Assembly: GCF_000527095.1 (NCBI RefSeq)
Contig: NZ_AZUN01000001.1
Coordinates: 1,922,001 to 1,986,000, forward strand
DNA length: 64,000 nt
Reading direction: 5' to 3'
Source of the DNA: Methylomicrobium lacus LW14
GTDB taxonomy: Bacteria; Pseudomonadota; Gammaproteobacteria; Methylococcales; Methylomonadaceae
Shown here: positions 1 to 8,197 of the stretch, piece by piece
How positions within the stretch are numbered: the stretch's first letter is position 1
Layout: every line of letters starts with the position of its first letter
Notes under the pieces: model-generated
Seen by the model: only the letters and a program-made list of their open reading frames with translations
What the model was told of the DNA's origin: nothing
Database searches by the model: none
Position numbers and translations under genes: made by a program

Positions 1-519
1 ATCACCTACACTTTTTGTAAAGAGATCAAGTTCTGATAAAAGCTCTGGAAAATACAATATTATGATCATTCTCGATTTATAAAGCGGATTCTGACTTAAA
101 CTATCTTGATCCATCTTGAAAATGTCATTCACTTTTTTATTATGCCATGGATAAATATCGTAAATAGAGCTCATCAATTCTTCTAGTTTTATTCTGCTAA
201 GGGTTTTCCTTTCTTTTGATGCCCAGTCTTTATGGTTAACAGCCGTTTTAACTTCTTCCGTTATTTTAGTTTGAGCTTTGACTTGGTTGAGTAGATCCTG
301 AAAATCGGATTTGGTGGCAAAGTTTTCACCTCGTTTTCGGAAATAAGATGTTAGATAGGATGTAGACGCTGATGTCAGAAAAATAAGTAAAAGTAAAATT
401 AAATAATGATTTAAATTAAAAAGTATTTGTTCATTTACTATTTGTTCAGTGACCTGTTTAACGAGATGCTCAGGAAAGGTTAGCCTCGTGGTTAAATTTT
501 CAATTCCTATGGAATCCAT
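1..519 (-). CDS. Partial AT-rich single-pass membrane protein of unknown function
   Basis: I read this frame by translating the reverse strand. It is open from an ATG at 517-519 to the window edge, at least 173 codons without a stop, so the C-terminus lies outside the window. The protein starts MDSIGIENLTTRLTFPEHLV and has one strongly hydrophobic segment at about residues 35-54 (NHYLILLLLIFLTSAS). A basic patch and a stretch reading GENFATKSDFQDLLNQVK follow, a juxtamembrane coiled-coil pattern common in short hypothetical membrane proteins of accessory regions. Base composition is far more AT-rich than the rest of the window, which suggests acquisition. I do not recognise a family and assign no function. 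Confidence 0.6.
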   Translation of the reverse strand, partial: MDSIGIENLTTRLTFPEHLVKQVTEQIVNEQILFNLNHYLILLLLIFLTSASTSYLTSYFRKRGENFATKSDFQDLLNQVKAQTKITEEVKTAVNHKDWASKERKTLSRIKLEELMSSIYDIYPWHNKKVNDIFKMDQDSLSQNPLYKSRMIIILYFPELLSELDLFTKSVGD

Positions 520-797
520 GCTGTTTTCCTTATCTTCAAAATGGGCTCAGCCCCCATTTTTCTGGTTGAAATAGTGCGGATTTGATCTGTCATATACAGG
601 AATAAGCTTAAAACTCTGCTTACGCCATTAATTCATATAACGTAAATTAAACAAAATTGATTGGCAAAAACCGGCCAATAGGAGGCATTCAAGGATTTAA
701 GCGCAATGGCAGCTGCAAAACAGAAAATTGTCGTTCACCCCCTATTACACTCGCCATAGCGAAGCTAAGGTCTACTGGAAATAATTATTAGGATTCA

Positions 798-1727
798 TCA
801 TCTTGACAACCCTCTATCAATTCTCCTCATACCTGCAAGATAGTCATCCAGAAAACCGGCGCCACCTATCACTCGCATAGGGTTACTATCTGCTGCGATT
901 TCTCGATGAAAATCTTCAATAGAACACCATCCACACTTTTTCATCCCGGCAATTGGTTCTTTACAAACTGAGCACGAATGAGGCGCTGCGCTGATTGAAC
1001 CTTGGTCGAAAATATATGTAGATCCAGATTCATCAATGAAATAAGGTTTTGCACTACTTCTGCCGATTACCATTTGATAACCGCTGCAATCACAGGCGCC
1101 AATTATTTGCCGTGCTGCTGAACGAGTATCGGTTGTTGCTTTCGCTCCCAAGATGATTGCCGTTATACAATCAATGGGAATAGAGAACAGCATCAAGCCA
1201 GAGCTATCGTCAATGTATTCGGAAGGTGAAACTAATCGGCGTTCTTGTTCGTAGCTCCAGCAAGCGCTTTTTGTATAGTAGGCGCCGCTCATAACTGCCT
1301 GCCAGAGAAAATATGTATGGCGAGGCTTCATGGTGCCAAAGGCCATGTGAAGGTGATCAATTATGTAATCATGTGGTTCATCTTGATAATCGACGTCTCC
1401 GAATCTAACTTCAGGGAACCTCTCTTGAATTTTTTCTTCGTCTACTTCTATCACTAGACCGCAGTGGTTATGAGCATAATGAGCCCACATCGGAATTACG
1501 CTCGGGGATTTGGAGAAACAAGTTGTTGCGTTTTGTGGCACCTTACCTACCGTTTCGGCGTAGAAGGCCAGTATTTCCGGTTTCTGATTGAAGTCTATTG
1601 TTAGGAAAAGTTCGTACGGATCGTTGAAATCTTGCGGATATGAGCACTTAAACTGGCAAATCCCATCCTGTGCGAAAGCCTTTTCTAGTACGTCTGGCCC
1701 AATGTATTTGTAGATTTTCTTGCTCAA
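798..1727 (-). CDS. DUF2971 family protein with C-terminal zinc-ribbon
   Basis: Begins LSKKIYKYIGPDVLEKAF, the usual opening of DUF2971 proteins, and keeps the family core of NDPYE, a CFSK strand and the MWAHYA helix. I choose a TTG start at 1727 because GGAG lies five bases upstream. The frame stays open to 1907, but those extra 60 residues do not resemble the family. The product is 309 residues. Near the C-terminus two cysteine pairs, CSVC (about 252-255) and CGWC (about 265-268), form a probable zinc ribbon, which is not standard for the family. DUF2971 function is unknown; members often sit in mobile or defence-rich DNA, and here it abuts a RIT element. The family call is good; the role is open. 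Confidence 0.75.
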   Translation of the reverse strand: MSKKIYKYIGPDVLEKAFAQDGICQFKCSYPQDFNDPYELFLTIDFNQKPEILAFYAETVGKVPQNATTCFSKSPSVIPMWAHYAHNHCGLVIEVDEEKIQERFPEVRFGDVDYQDEPHDYIIDHLHMAFGTMKPRHTYFLWQAVMSGAYYTKSACWSYEQERRLVSPSEYIDDSSGLMLFSIPIDCITAIILGAKATTDTRSAARQIIGACDCSGYQMVIGRSSAKPYFIDESGSTYIFDQGSISAAPHSCSVCKEPIAGMKKCGWCSIEDFHREIAADSNPMRVIGGAGFLDDYLAGMRRIDRGLSR

Positions 1728-1930
1728 GATAACTCCGATGATTTGTATATGATGTCTAACAAGAATTAAATAGTAAGATGTATATCTACCACGAAACCAA
1801 CTGATTCTCAATAAATAAATTATCCGTCTACAATATTCTCCCTTTCTTATGTCAATCGATCCGCTGAAAATTAGCGGCTGGTTAGGATTAGATTGCGGTC
1901 GTTCCATTTAGCATAGTGACCGGCAACAAC

Positions 1931-1962
1931 GGGTCGCTATGTTGAGCTTAACATAGCGACCC
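1931..1962. repeat. Perfect 13-bp stem palindrome at the left edge of the RIT element
   Basis: GGGTCGCTATGTT and AACATAGCGACCC are perfect inverted repeats around a six-base loop. The right arm overlaps the first six bases of the RIT terminal repeat. It could be the pre-existing insertion target or a recombinase-binding site. Confidence 0.7.
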
Positions 1963-1988
1963 CTATGTGTAGTTGCAAACTATGTGTA
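1957..1988. repeat. RIT left terminal inverted repeat
   Basis: The sequence starts CGACCCCTATGTGTAG and is the reverse complement of 5408-5439 except for one base. It contains TATGTGTA twice as a short direct repeat. Confidence 0.88.
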
Positions 1989-2114
1989 GCTTGTTGATCT
2001 TTATTGCCTGAGAGATTGAGCGCGACTGGGTTTGAGCCGAGATGCTTTATCCGTAGCTTGACATAGTTTTGCCGAAGTCCTGAAGTGAAAACTCATTCAC
2101 CTCAGGAGATTGCC

Positions 2115-3356
2115 ATGTATTCTAATCACCATACCAGCAGTTGGCTGCTTGAAAGCCAATTAGCTCCTTTCGTTGATGCTTTTATGCTGCGCTTGTTCGA
2201 CTGCCGCTATGCATTCAATACCATTAATAATTACCTTGCCGGACTGACCCATTTTGCTCACTGGCTTACCGAGAGCCATATTGATGTCAAAACCATCGAC
2301 GAAAGGCTAATCCAGCGTTTTCTGGATGATCATCTGCCGAACTGCTGCTGCGAGAAACCGGCATTCTCTGATGCCAAGGATTTACATGCGGCACTGGGCC
2401 ATTTACTGAGAGTTCTGCGGGTCAACGCCATCATCGCCGATTCATCGATAGGCCAAACGCCCGTAGACGAGGAGCTTCGACGATTCGATGACCACATGAG
2501 CCATGTGCGTGGACTCGCTGCCAGAACACGTAAACAGTATCTTGCTGTCGTTCGCTGCCTGCTATTAGCGCAGTTTGCTGATCGAGAGGTCGTGATTGCT
2601 GCGATCAAAGCAAACCAGATTCGCCAGTTCATAGCCAGCCAAAGCTCGCAATGTCGTGTGGCGTCCAGTATCGGCGCATCGGTTTCGGCATTACGCAGTT
2701 ATTTTCGCTATCGCGCTACCCTGGGCGATGCAGTCCATCATTTAATAGGTGCCACCAGTTTTCCGGCCAACTGGCAACAAGCTTCGCTACCGAAAACCCT
2801 GACCAAGCACGAAGTTGAACGCTTATTAGGTGCGCTTGCGCAGGATGGCCCGGCGGCGCTCCGAACGGCGGCCATCGTGCATTGCGCATTGGACCTTGGC
2901 TTACGCAGTAGCGAGGTCGCTTACCTTGGACTGGATGACATCGATTGGTCTGCGGCGACAATTACACTACGTGGCACCAAGGGTCGACGTGAAGCTATCA
3001 TGCCCTTACCAGCAGCCACCGGTCAAGCGATTGCCGATTACCTGAAGTATGAACGACCACCCACCAGCAATCGTGCGGTGTTCGTGCGTAACGTGGCGCC
3101 ACGCGATCAGCCTGTCGGCCCTGATCTGATCCGAAAATCGATCCGTCAGGCTTATGCGCGTGCGGGTTTACCCTATACGCGGTCGCATCTTCTGCGGCAT
3201 ACCATGGCTAGCAGACTCCTGGAGAGTGGTAGTTCCCTCAAAGAAGTCGCGGATGTCTTACGGCATCGGTCACTTAATACCACGCTGGTTTACGCCAAAC
3301 TCGACAGCCAGAACCTGGCGGCAGTCGCTTTGCCTTGGCCTGGGAGTGCGTCATGA
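2115..3356 (+). CDS. RIT tyrosine recombinase A
   Basis: First of three co-oriented site-specific tyrosine recombinases, expected to cut and rejoin the RIT ends through a 3'-phosphotyrosine intermediate. I start at 2115 because AGGAG lies six bases upstream; an in-frame ATG at 2085 would add ten residues. The product is 413 residues. An N-terminal SAM-like DNA-binding region (about 10-110) and a second core-binding part precede the catalytic domain. The catalytic residues are visible: Arg in LGLRSSEV, Lys in RGTKGRRE, HLLRH, His in LRHRS and Tyr in LVYAKLD. Its stop overlaps the next start as ATGA, implying translational coupling. The three proteins of such trios usually belong to different subfamilies, as they appear to here. 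Confidence 0.9.
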   Translation: MYSNHHTSSWLLESQLAPFVDAFMLRLFDCRYAFNTINNYLAGLTHFAHWLTESHIDVKTIDERLIQRFLDDHLPNCCCEKPAFSDAKDLHAALGHLLRVLRVNAIIADSSIGQTPVDEELRRFDDHMSHVRGLAARTRKQYLAVVRCLLLAQFADREVVIAAIKANQIRQFIASQSSQCRVASSIGASVSALRSYFRYRATLGDAVHHLIGATSFPANWQQASLPKTLTKHEVERLLGALAQDGPAALRTAAIVHCALDLGLRSSEVAYLGLDDIDWSAATITLRGTKGRREAIMPLPAATGQAIADYLKYERPPTSNRAVFVRNVAPRDQPVGPDLIRKSIRQAYARAGLPYTRSHLLRHTMASRLLESGSSLKEVADVLRHRSLNTTLVYAKLDSQNLAAVALPWPGSAS

Positions 3357-4330
3357 ATGCCCCTATCACGATGGCCACCCATGCCGAAAATTACTTGCAT
3401 GAACGGCGGCGACTAGGCTTTGGCTTGCGCTCGCCTGGCTACTCGATTATCAGTTTTGCTCATTATATTGATGCCTTGAACACCCAAGAACCGCTAACCG
3501 TCGAGATGATGGCAGATTGGGCACGACAAGACCAGGGACATAGCGCTGATCCTACCACCTGGGCGAGGCGGTTGAAGCATCTGCGCTCGTTTTGCCGTTA
3601 CCTGCGACAATTTGAGCCGCGCACCGAGGTGCCCGACGACAGTCTCTTTGGCCGAGTCGGCCAGCGATTAGCGCCGCACATTTATAGCGGGCAGGAGATT
3701 ATCGACTTGCTGAATGCCGCGCATAACCTGGATTCCTTTATTCCAGGGCTTAGGGGTGCCACTTACGAGACGTTGTTCGGGTTACTCGCGTCCACGGGTC
3801 TGCGAATTTCCGAAGCCTTGCATTTACTGGATTCGAATGTCGATCTAAAGGCTGGCATACTCACCATACGGCAAACCAAATTTGCCAAATCACGCTATGT
3901 ACCGCTCCATCCCAGCACGGTGGATGCATTAAGGCAATACCAATCACTACGAAATCGTCATATCGAGGTGTCCGATGAGACACGATTTTTTGTGGGCGAT
4001 CGTGGCCGACGGCTAGGACAACCGCTCAGTCAAAGGCAAGTTCATCGCGTATTCATCGCTATACGCAATCACTTGGGCTGGATTAATCGGGGTGCTCACA
4101 ATGGCCCGCGCATTCACGACTTGCGACATACGTTTATAGTCCGCCGTATACTGCTGTGGCAAACCCAAGGCACGAATGTCGACCAACAGATGCTGGCATT
4201 ATCTACCTATGTCGGGCATGCCATGGTCACCAATACGTACTGGTATCTCACTGGCATTCCTGAGCTCATGGCCGGGGCGGCCAATCGGTTTGAAGCCTTT
4301 GCGCAGCTACCGGAGACAGGCCATGACTAA
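3353..4330 (+). CDS. RIT tyrosine recombinase B
   Basis: Second recombinase of the trio, 325 residues, starting MNAPITMATHAENYL. Its ATG overlaps the TGA of the first gene. The N-terminal domain (about 10-110) is the core-binding fold; the C-terminal catalytic domain carries Arg in TGLRISEAL, Lys in QTKFAKSR, HDLRH, His in YVGHAMV and a Tyr in TNTYWYLT. The region between HDLRH and YVGHA is longer than in XerC/D, typical of the middle RIT recombinase. An upstream in-frame ATG at 3335 has no reason to be preferred. It ends eight bases into the third gene. Confidence 0.9.
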   Translation: MNAPITMATHAENYLHERRRLGFGLRSPGYSIISFAHYIDALNTQEPLTVEMMADWARQDQGHSADPTTWARRLKHLRSFCRYLRQFEPRTEVPDDSLFGRVGQRLAPHIYSGQEIIDLLNAAHNLDSFIPGLRGATYETLFGLLASTGLRISEALHLLDSNVDLKAGILTIRQTKFAKSRYVPLHPSTVDALRQYQSLRNRHIEVSDETRFFVGDRGRRLGQPLSQRQVHRVFIAIRNHLGWINRGAHNGPRIHDLRHTFIVRRILLWQTQGTNVDQQMLALSTYVGHAMVTNTYWYLTGIPELMAGAANRFEAFAQLPETGHD

Positions 4331-5339
4331 AACAACAGCACCCCATCCAGTCTCCTTCTCGGCTTTGGTCCAGCAGTTTTTTACCGAATATCTGGTCAAT
4401 CAACGTGCCATGAGTCCGCGCACGATTGCCTCGTATCGGGATGCCATGTTGCTATTCCTGGATTTCACCCGCCATCACCTGGGTAAAATGCCGACGGCGC
4501 TGAATTTAGCGGATATAACGCCGGATTTGATCCTGGCCTTCTTGGACCATTTAGAGCAGCATCGCCACAACGCAGTGCGTAGCCGGAACTTGAGGCTGAC
4601 CGCCTTACGTGCATTTTTGAAATTCGCCGCCCGACGCGATGTATCGTCATTTTTTGTCATCGAACAGGCGTTGGGTATCCCCATGAAGCGGTTCGAACGC
4701 CCCATGTTGGGTTTTCTGAGCCGCGAGGAGATGTTAGCAATCTTGGGCCAACCCGGTGAAACCTGGACATCCCAGCGTGACCATCTGTTGCTGACCCTAC
4801 TTTACAACACCGGTGCTCGCGTTTCTGAAATCATTGGCGTCAAGGTCGGTGATATCGTCATGGGTGAATCGGCTTGTGTCCATCTGCGCGGCAAGGGCCG
4901 TAAGCAGCGTTCAACACCTTTATGGAAAAGCACGATCCAGGAAATTCGAGCTTGGTTAAAGCACAACCCAACGTTAAGCGTTGATTCACCACTGTTACCG
5001 AATCGAGATGGCCAGTCAATGTCGCGATTTAACGTCACGCAGCGACTCAATCTTGCAGTCGCGCATGCTGCCCAGACGATGAGCAGTCTTTCCAAACGAA
5101 AGATATCGCCACACACCATCCGTCATACCACGGCCATGCATCTACTCCAGTCGGGTGTGGCTTTTAACGTGATTGCCCTATGGCTGGGACATGAGAGCAC
5201 GACCACTACCCATCGGTACGTAGAGGCCGACTTGGCGATGAAGAATAAAGCGCTGGCAAGGCTCCAATCACCGGAAACAAAAAGTTGCCGTTACCATCCT
5301 GATGACGATACATTGATGCAGTTTCTTCAGGCGCTGTAA
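4323..5339 (+). CDS. RIT tyrosine recombinase C
   Basis: Third recombinase of the trio, 338 residues from MTKTTAPHPVSFSALVQQFF. The ATG at 4323 overlaps the end of the previous gene by eight bases. A phage-integrase-type N-terminal SAM-like domain (about 10-95) is followed by a catalytic domain with Arg in NTGARVSEI, Lys in RGKGRKQR, HTIRH, His in WLGHEST and Tyr in THRYVEAD, so the active site is complete. The last ~25 residues form a tail past the tyrosine. The stop lies one base before the inner TATGTGTAG motif. Transposition by the three enzymes together is the accepted model for RIT elements, but their individual jobs are not settled. Confidence 0.9.
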   Translation: MTKTTAPHPVSFSALVQQFFTEYLVNQRAMSPRTIASYRDAMLLFLDFTRHHLGKMPTALNLADITPDLILAFLDHLEQHRHNAVRSRNLRLTALRAFLKFAARRDVSSFFVIEQALGIPMKRFERPMLGFLSREEMLAILGQPGETWTSQRDHLLLTLLYNTGARVSEIIGVKVGDIVMGESACVHLRGKGRKQRSTPLWKSTIQEIRAWLKHNPTLSVDSPLLPNRDGQSMSRFNVTQRLNLAVAHAAQTMSSLSKRKISPHTIRHTTAMHLLQSGVAFNVIALWLGHESTTTTHRYVEADLAMKNKALARLQSPETKSCRYHPDDDTLMQFLQAL

Positions 5340-5407
5340 TTATGTGTAGTTGAGGTTTGCCCCAAGTGACAGCACTCAAGGGTGGACCTCAACGGTAAAA
5401 TTGCATA

Positions 5408-5439
5408 TACACATAGTTTGCCACTACACATAGGGGTCG
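5408..5439. repeat. RIT right terminal inverted repeat
   Basis: Reverse complement of the left repeat with a single mismatch (position 15 of 32). It ends in AGGGGTCG. Confidence 0.88.
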
Positions 5440-5742
5440 AACTCGAACATTCGATGTAAGATTCCGTCGAGACTTATTTTGGAAGCTGTCAGATCAAATT
5501 CATATTTTTACAGATAAATTCATTTCCGTAAATCACCTCTATTGCTGCCTCTACAGAAGCAACCGCTCAACAGCTTCTGCTGACAATTCATCAATTGTTC
5601 GCCGCTACTGGCTTAGCGCATCCAGCTTCCCGACCGGCACATAAGGCTGCTAGGCAACCATGGCCTTCTGGTATGCGTCTTGCTATAGAAGTGTTTTCAT
5701 TTTCAATTTTTCCTTCTTCCTTAAATCCCCATAGGAGATTCC
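5440..5742. other. Intergenic, no gene seen
   Basis: About 300 bases between the RIT right end and the hydrolase gene. I see no convincing coding frame, RNA gene or terminator. A ribosome binding site (AGGAG, seven bases from the start) for the next gene lies at its right end. Confidence 0.5.
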
Positions 5743-7218
5743 ATGTCCAAATCGTTACACGCGGTTGCCGCCCTGGCGGCGGCACTGGCTGCGGCCGGCT
5801 GCGGCACACAGCAGAGCCAACACCTCGATCTGGCCAGCGCAGCTGCCGGTTCAGATGCGATCAAATCGATCGAATTTTCCGGCACCGGCCGCTGGTACCA
5901 ATTCGGCCAGGCGCCGAATCCCGGCTTGCCATGGCCGCCGTTCGAGGTCCAGAACTACAGCGCCGACATCGATTATCAGACCGCCAGCGCGAAGGTAGAG
6001 ATCAGCCGCAAGCAAATCATCGAACCCGGCCGCCAGCGTCCGGCGCCGACCCTGCAAAAGGTCGATCAATACATCAGCGGCGCTACGGCTTGGAATGTGA
6101 CGCCGCCCGCCGCGAATGCGCCCAATCCGGCGCCGACCATCGCCGCGCAACCGGCCGCCGTTGAAGAGCGCGCGGCCGAAATCTGGGCCAGTCCGCAAGG
6201 CTTTTTCAAGGCGGCGCTGCAAAACCACGCCCAGCAGCAGGCCGTCAACGGCGGCACCGAGGTCGCGTTCACTTCCGGCGGCAAATACCGCTATGTCGGT
6301 TTTATCAATGGCCAGCACCAACTGGAGAAAGTGCAAACCTGGATAGACAATCCGGTACTCGGCGATACCCTGGTCGAGACCCGTTACAGCCATTACAAGG
6401 ATTTCGGCGGCATCCAGTTTCCGGGCCACATCACACGTAGCCAGGGCGGACACCCCGTGCTGGACATCGACGTGGCGGAAGTCAAGGTTAATCCGGCCGT
6501 CACTATCGCAATCCCTCAGGAAGCCGCCAAGGCCCCTGCCGTCAAGGTCGCCGTGAACAAGCTCGCGGACGGCGTGTACTACCTGACCGGAGGCACCCAC
6601 CACAGCGTCGCGATCGACCAGAAAGACCACATCGTGCTGGTCGAAGCGCCGCAGAACGAGGCACGCTCGCTGGCGCTGATCGCCAAATTGCAGGAAGTGA
6701 TTCCGAACAAGCCGATCAAATACCTGATCAATACCCATGCCCATTTCGACCATTCCGGAGGCCTCCGCACCTTCGTGGATGCAGGCGCTACGATCGTGAC
6801 GCCACAACCGAATCAGGCTTATTACCAAACGGTGTGGGCCGCGCCTCATACGCTGAACCCCGATCGCCTGGCGAGATCGAACAAGCCGGCCCAGTTCGAA
6901 AGCGTTAACGGCAAGCATGTGCTTTCGGACGGGAAGCGCACCATCGAGATTCACGCATTAGCCGGCAACAGCCATAACGATGCTTTCGCGGCGGTCTATC
7001 TGCCTAAGGAAAAAATCCTGATCGAGGCCGACGCCTATACCCCGACCGCGGCAAATGCCCCCTTGCCGCCATCGCCGAATCCGTACTCGGTCAATCTCTT
7101 CGACAACATCCGCAACTTGAACCTGGATGTCGAACGGATCGCCGCCCTGCATGGTCCGCGCATCGCCACACTGGCCAATTTGCGCGCCGCGATCGGCCTG
7201 CAAACCAGTTCCAGATAG
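5743..7218 (+). CDS. Lipoprotein MBL-fold metallo-hydrolase
   Basis: A 491-residue protein with a lipoprotein signal peptide: hydrophobic run AVAALAAALAAAGC with the cysteine near residue 20. It should be anchored in a membrane facing the periplasm. Residues ~25-270 form an N-terminal domain I cannot name. From ~275 on it is a metallo-beta-lactamase fold: HxHxDH at residues 332-337 (THAHFDH), a second ligand His in GNSHND (about 411), the bridging Asp in EADAYTP (about 430) and the last His in ALHGPR (about 470), so both metal sites look complete. The fold covers hydrolases such as lactonases, sulfatases and glyoxalases, so the substrate is not predictable. AGGAG seven bases upstream supports the start. 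It stands alone, with hairpins after its stop. Confidence 0.85.
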   Translation: MSKSLHAVAALAAALAAAGCGTQQSQHLDLASAAAGSDAIKSIEFSGTGRWYQFGQAPNPGLPWPPFEVQNYSADIDYQTASAKVEISRKQIIEPGRQRPAPTLQKVDQYISGATAWNVTPPAANAPNPAPTIAAQPAAVEERAAEIWASPQGFFKAALQNHAQQQAVNGGTEVAFTSGGKYRYVGFINGQHQLEKVQTWIDNPVLGDTLVETRYSHYKDFGGIQFPGHITRSQGGHPVLDIDVAEVKVNPAVTIAIPQEAAKAPAVKVAVNKLADGVYYLTGGTHHSVAIDQKDHIVLVEAPQNEARSLALIAKLQEVIPNKPIKYLINTHAHFDHSGGLRTFVDAGATIVTPQPNQAYYQTVWAAPHTLNPDRLARSNKPAQFESVNGKHVLSDGKRTIEIHALAGNSHNDAFAAVYLPKEKILIEADAYTPTAANAPLPPSPNPYSVNLFDNIRNLNLDVERIAALHGPRIATLANLRAAIGLQTSSR

Positions 7219-7227
7219 GAGAGCGCG

Positions 7228-7246
7228 ACGGGGTTTGCAACCCCGT
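7228..7246. repeat. REP-like hairpin 1
   Basis: ACGGGGTT and AACCCCGT pair around TGC, ten bases after the hydrolase stop. No T-run follows, so it may be a REP-type repeat or a weak terminator. Its core GGGTTTGCAA recurs in the next hairpin. Confidence 0.5.
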
Positions 7247-7293
7247 TGCTTACGTTTCGTGCCTTGAGCGATGGCAAAGGATATCAAACGTAA

Positions 7294-7318
7294 CGGTCGG
7301 GTTTGCAAAACCCGACCG
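7294..7318. repeat. REP-like hairpin 2
   Basis: CGGTCGGGTTT and AAACCCGACCG form a perfect 11-bp stem around three bases, with the same GGGTTTGCAA core as the hairpin 60 bases upstream. The rest of the 7219-7549 intergenic space shows no gene. Confidence 0.55.
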
Positions 7319-7549
7319 GCGAGGGAACCCACATTACATTCCAAACACTTATTTTCGCAAGCTGTTGCCCAGACAACACCTCTCCGACAGCCGCTGCTGC
7401 CCCGACAGCAGCCTTCCGCACGCAATTAGAATAAAAACCAATCAAAAACAAAAGTTTAATAGATGGCACGAAGCCTGCTTAGTCAAAAGCATATTTGAAT
7501 TTTAAATTTCAATTAACTGGCTCAAGTTCTATTACTCTATTCAACCCGC

Positions 7550-8194
7550 ATGACTGATCTGAAAAAAAAATCGGAGCGCACGCGCAACCGACTCTTGACC
7601 GCCGCCTGCCGCATCTTTGCCGAGAAAGGCTTCCAGGAAGCGACGATCGCGGAAATCTGCGAACAGGCTCAAACCAACATCGCTTCGGTTAACTACCACT
7701 TCCGCGACAAGGAGACCCTGTATCTGGAATCCTGGCGTTTCGCCTTCACCCACGAATTGACGCAGCATCCGCCCGACGGCGGCATCGCCGGCGATGCCGC
7801 GCCTGAACAACGCCTGGCCGGACGGATACATTCGCTGATTGAACGCGTCGCCGATCACAACGGCTATTCGTTCGCGATCATGCATAAGGAAATGGCCCGC
7901 CCGACGCGTTTGCTCGCTGACATTCTGGAAAAGGAAATCGATCCGCAGCGCAGGCAGCTGTTCGGCCTCCTGCGGGAGTGTCTGGGCCATGCCGCCGACG
8001 ACCGTCATTTGCAGTATTGCCATGACAGCATCATGGGCCAGTGCTTCCAATTATTGCGTTTGAAACAAATCCAGCACGTTCGCCCCCAACCTGATCCCCC
8101 TGCCGATTTGAGCGACATCAAGGCCTATGCCGACCATGTCGTGCAATTTTCACTGGCCGGCATCGAAGCCATTCGCACCCACACTCACAACTGA
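7550..8194 (+). CDS. TetR/AcrR family regulator of the efflux operon
   Basis: A 214-residue TetR-type repressor. The N-terminal helix-turn-helix (about 10-58) reads as TRNRLLTAACRIFAEKGF, then ATIAEICEQA and the recognition segment ASVNYHFRDKETLY. The rest is a helical ligand-binding and dimerisation domain resembling the CecR/DUF1956-type C-terminal. It lies three bases before the adaptor gene in the same direction, so regulator and pump are probably one transcript. By analogy with other TetR-pump pairs it should repress this operon until a substrate binds; that is inference. I found no clear operator palindrome upstream, and the start has only a weak ribosome binding site. Confidence 0.88.
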   Translation: MTDLKKKSERTRNRLLTAACRIFAEKGFQEATIAEICEQAQTNIASVNYHFRDKETLYLESWRFAFTHELTQHPPDGGIAGDAAPEQRLAGRIHSLIERVADHNGYSFAIMHKEMARPTRLLADILEKEIDPQRRQLFGLLRECLGHAADDRHLQYCHDSIMGQCFQLLRLKQIQHVRPQPDPPADLSDIKAYADHVVQFSLAGIEAIRTHTHN

Positions 8195-8197
8195 TCG

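Larger units (their letters stand above)
1957..5439 (+). mobile_element. RIT (recombinase in trio) element, apparently complete
   Basis: Three tyrosine recombinase genes lie in the same direction, overlap by a few bases and are bracketed by inverted terminal repeats of 32 bp with one mismatch (1957-1988 and 5408-5439). This arrangement defines RIT elements. All three genes are intact and each keeps the catalytic Arg, Lys, His-x-x-Arg, His and Tyr set. The motif TATGTGTAG recurs inside the ends (1964, 1981 and 5341 on the plus strand; inverted at 5408 and 5424), probably as arm-type binding sites. No cargo gene is present between the repeats. The exact outer boundary is uncertain because I see no clear target duplication. 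Confidence 0.88.

Noticed and set aside
1728..1907. Extended N-terminus of the DUF2971 protein up to an ATG at 1907
   Set aside because: The extra 60 residues do not resemble the family, and the TTG at 1727 has a well-spaced GGAG.
5851..6954. 367-codon frame opposite the metallo-hydrolase
   Set aside because: The plus-strand gene has the signal peptide and all metal ligands; the reverse frame has none.
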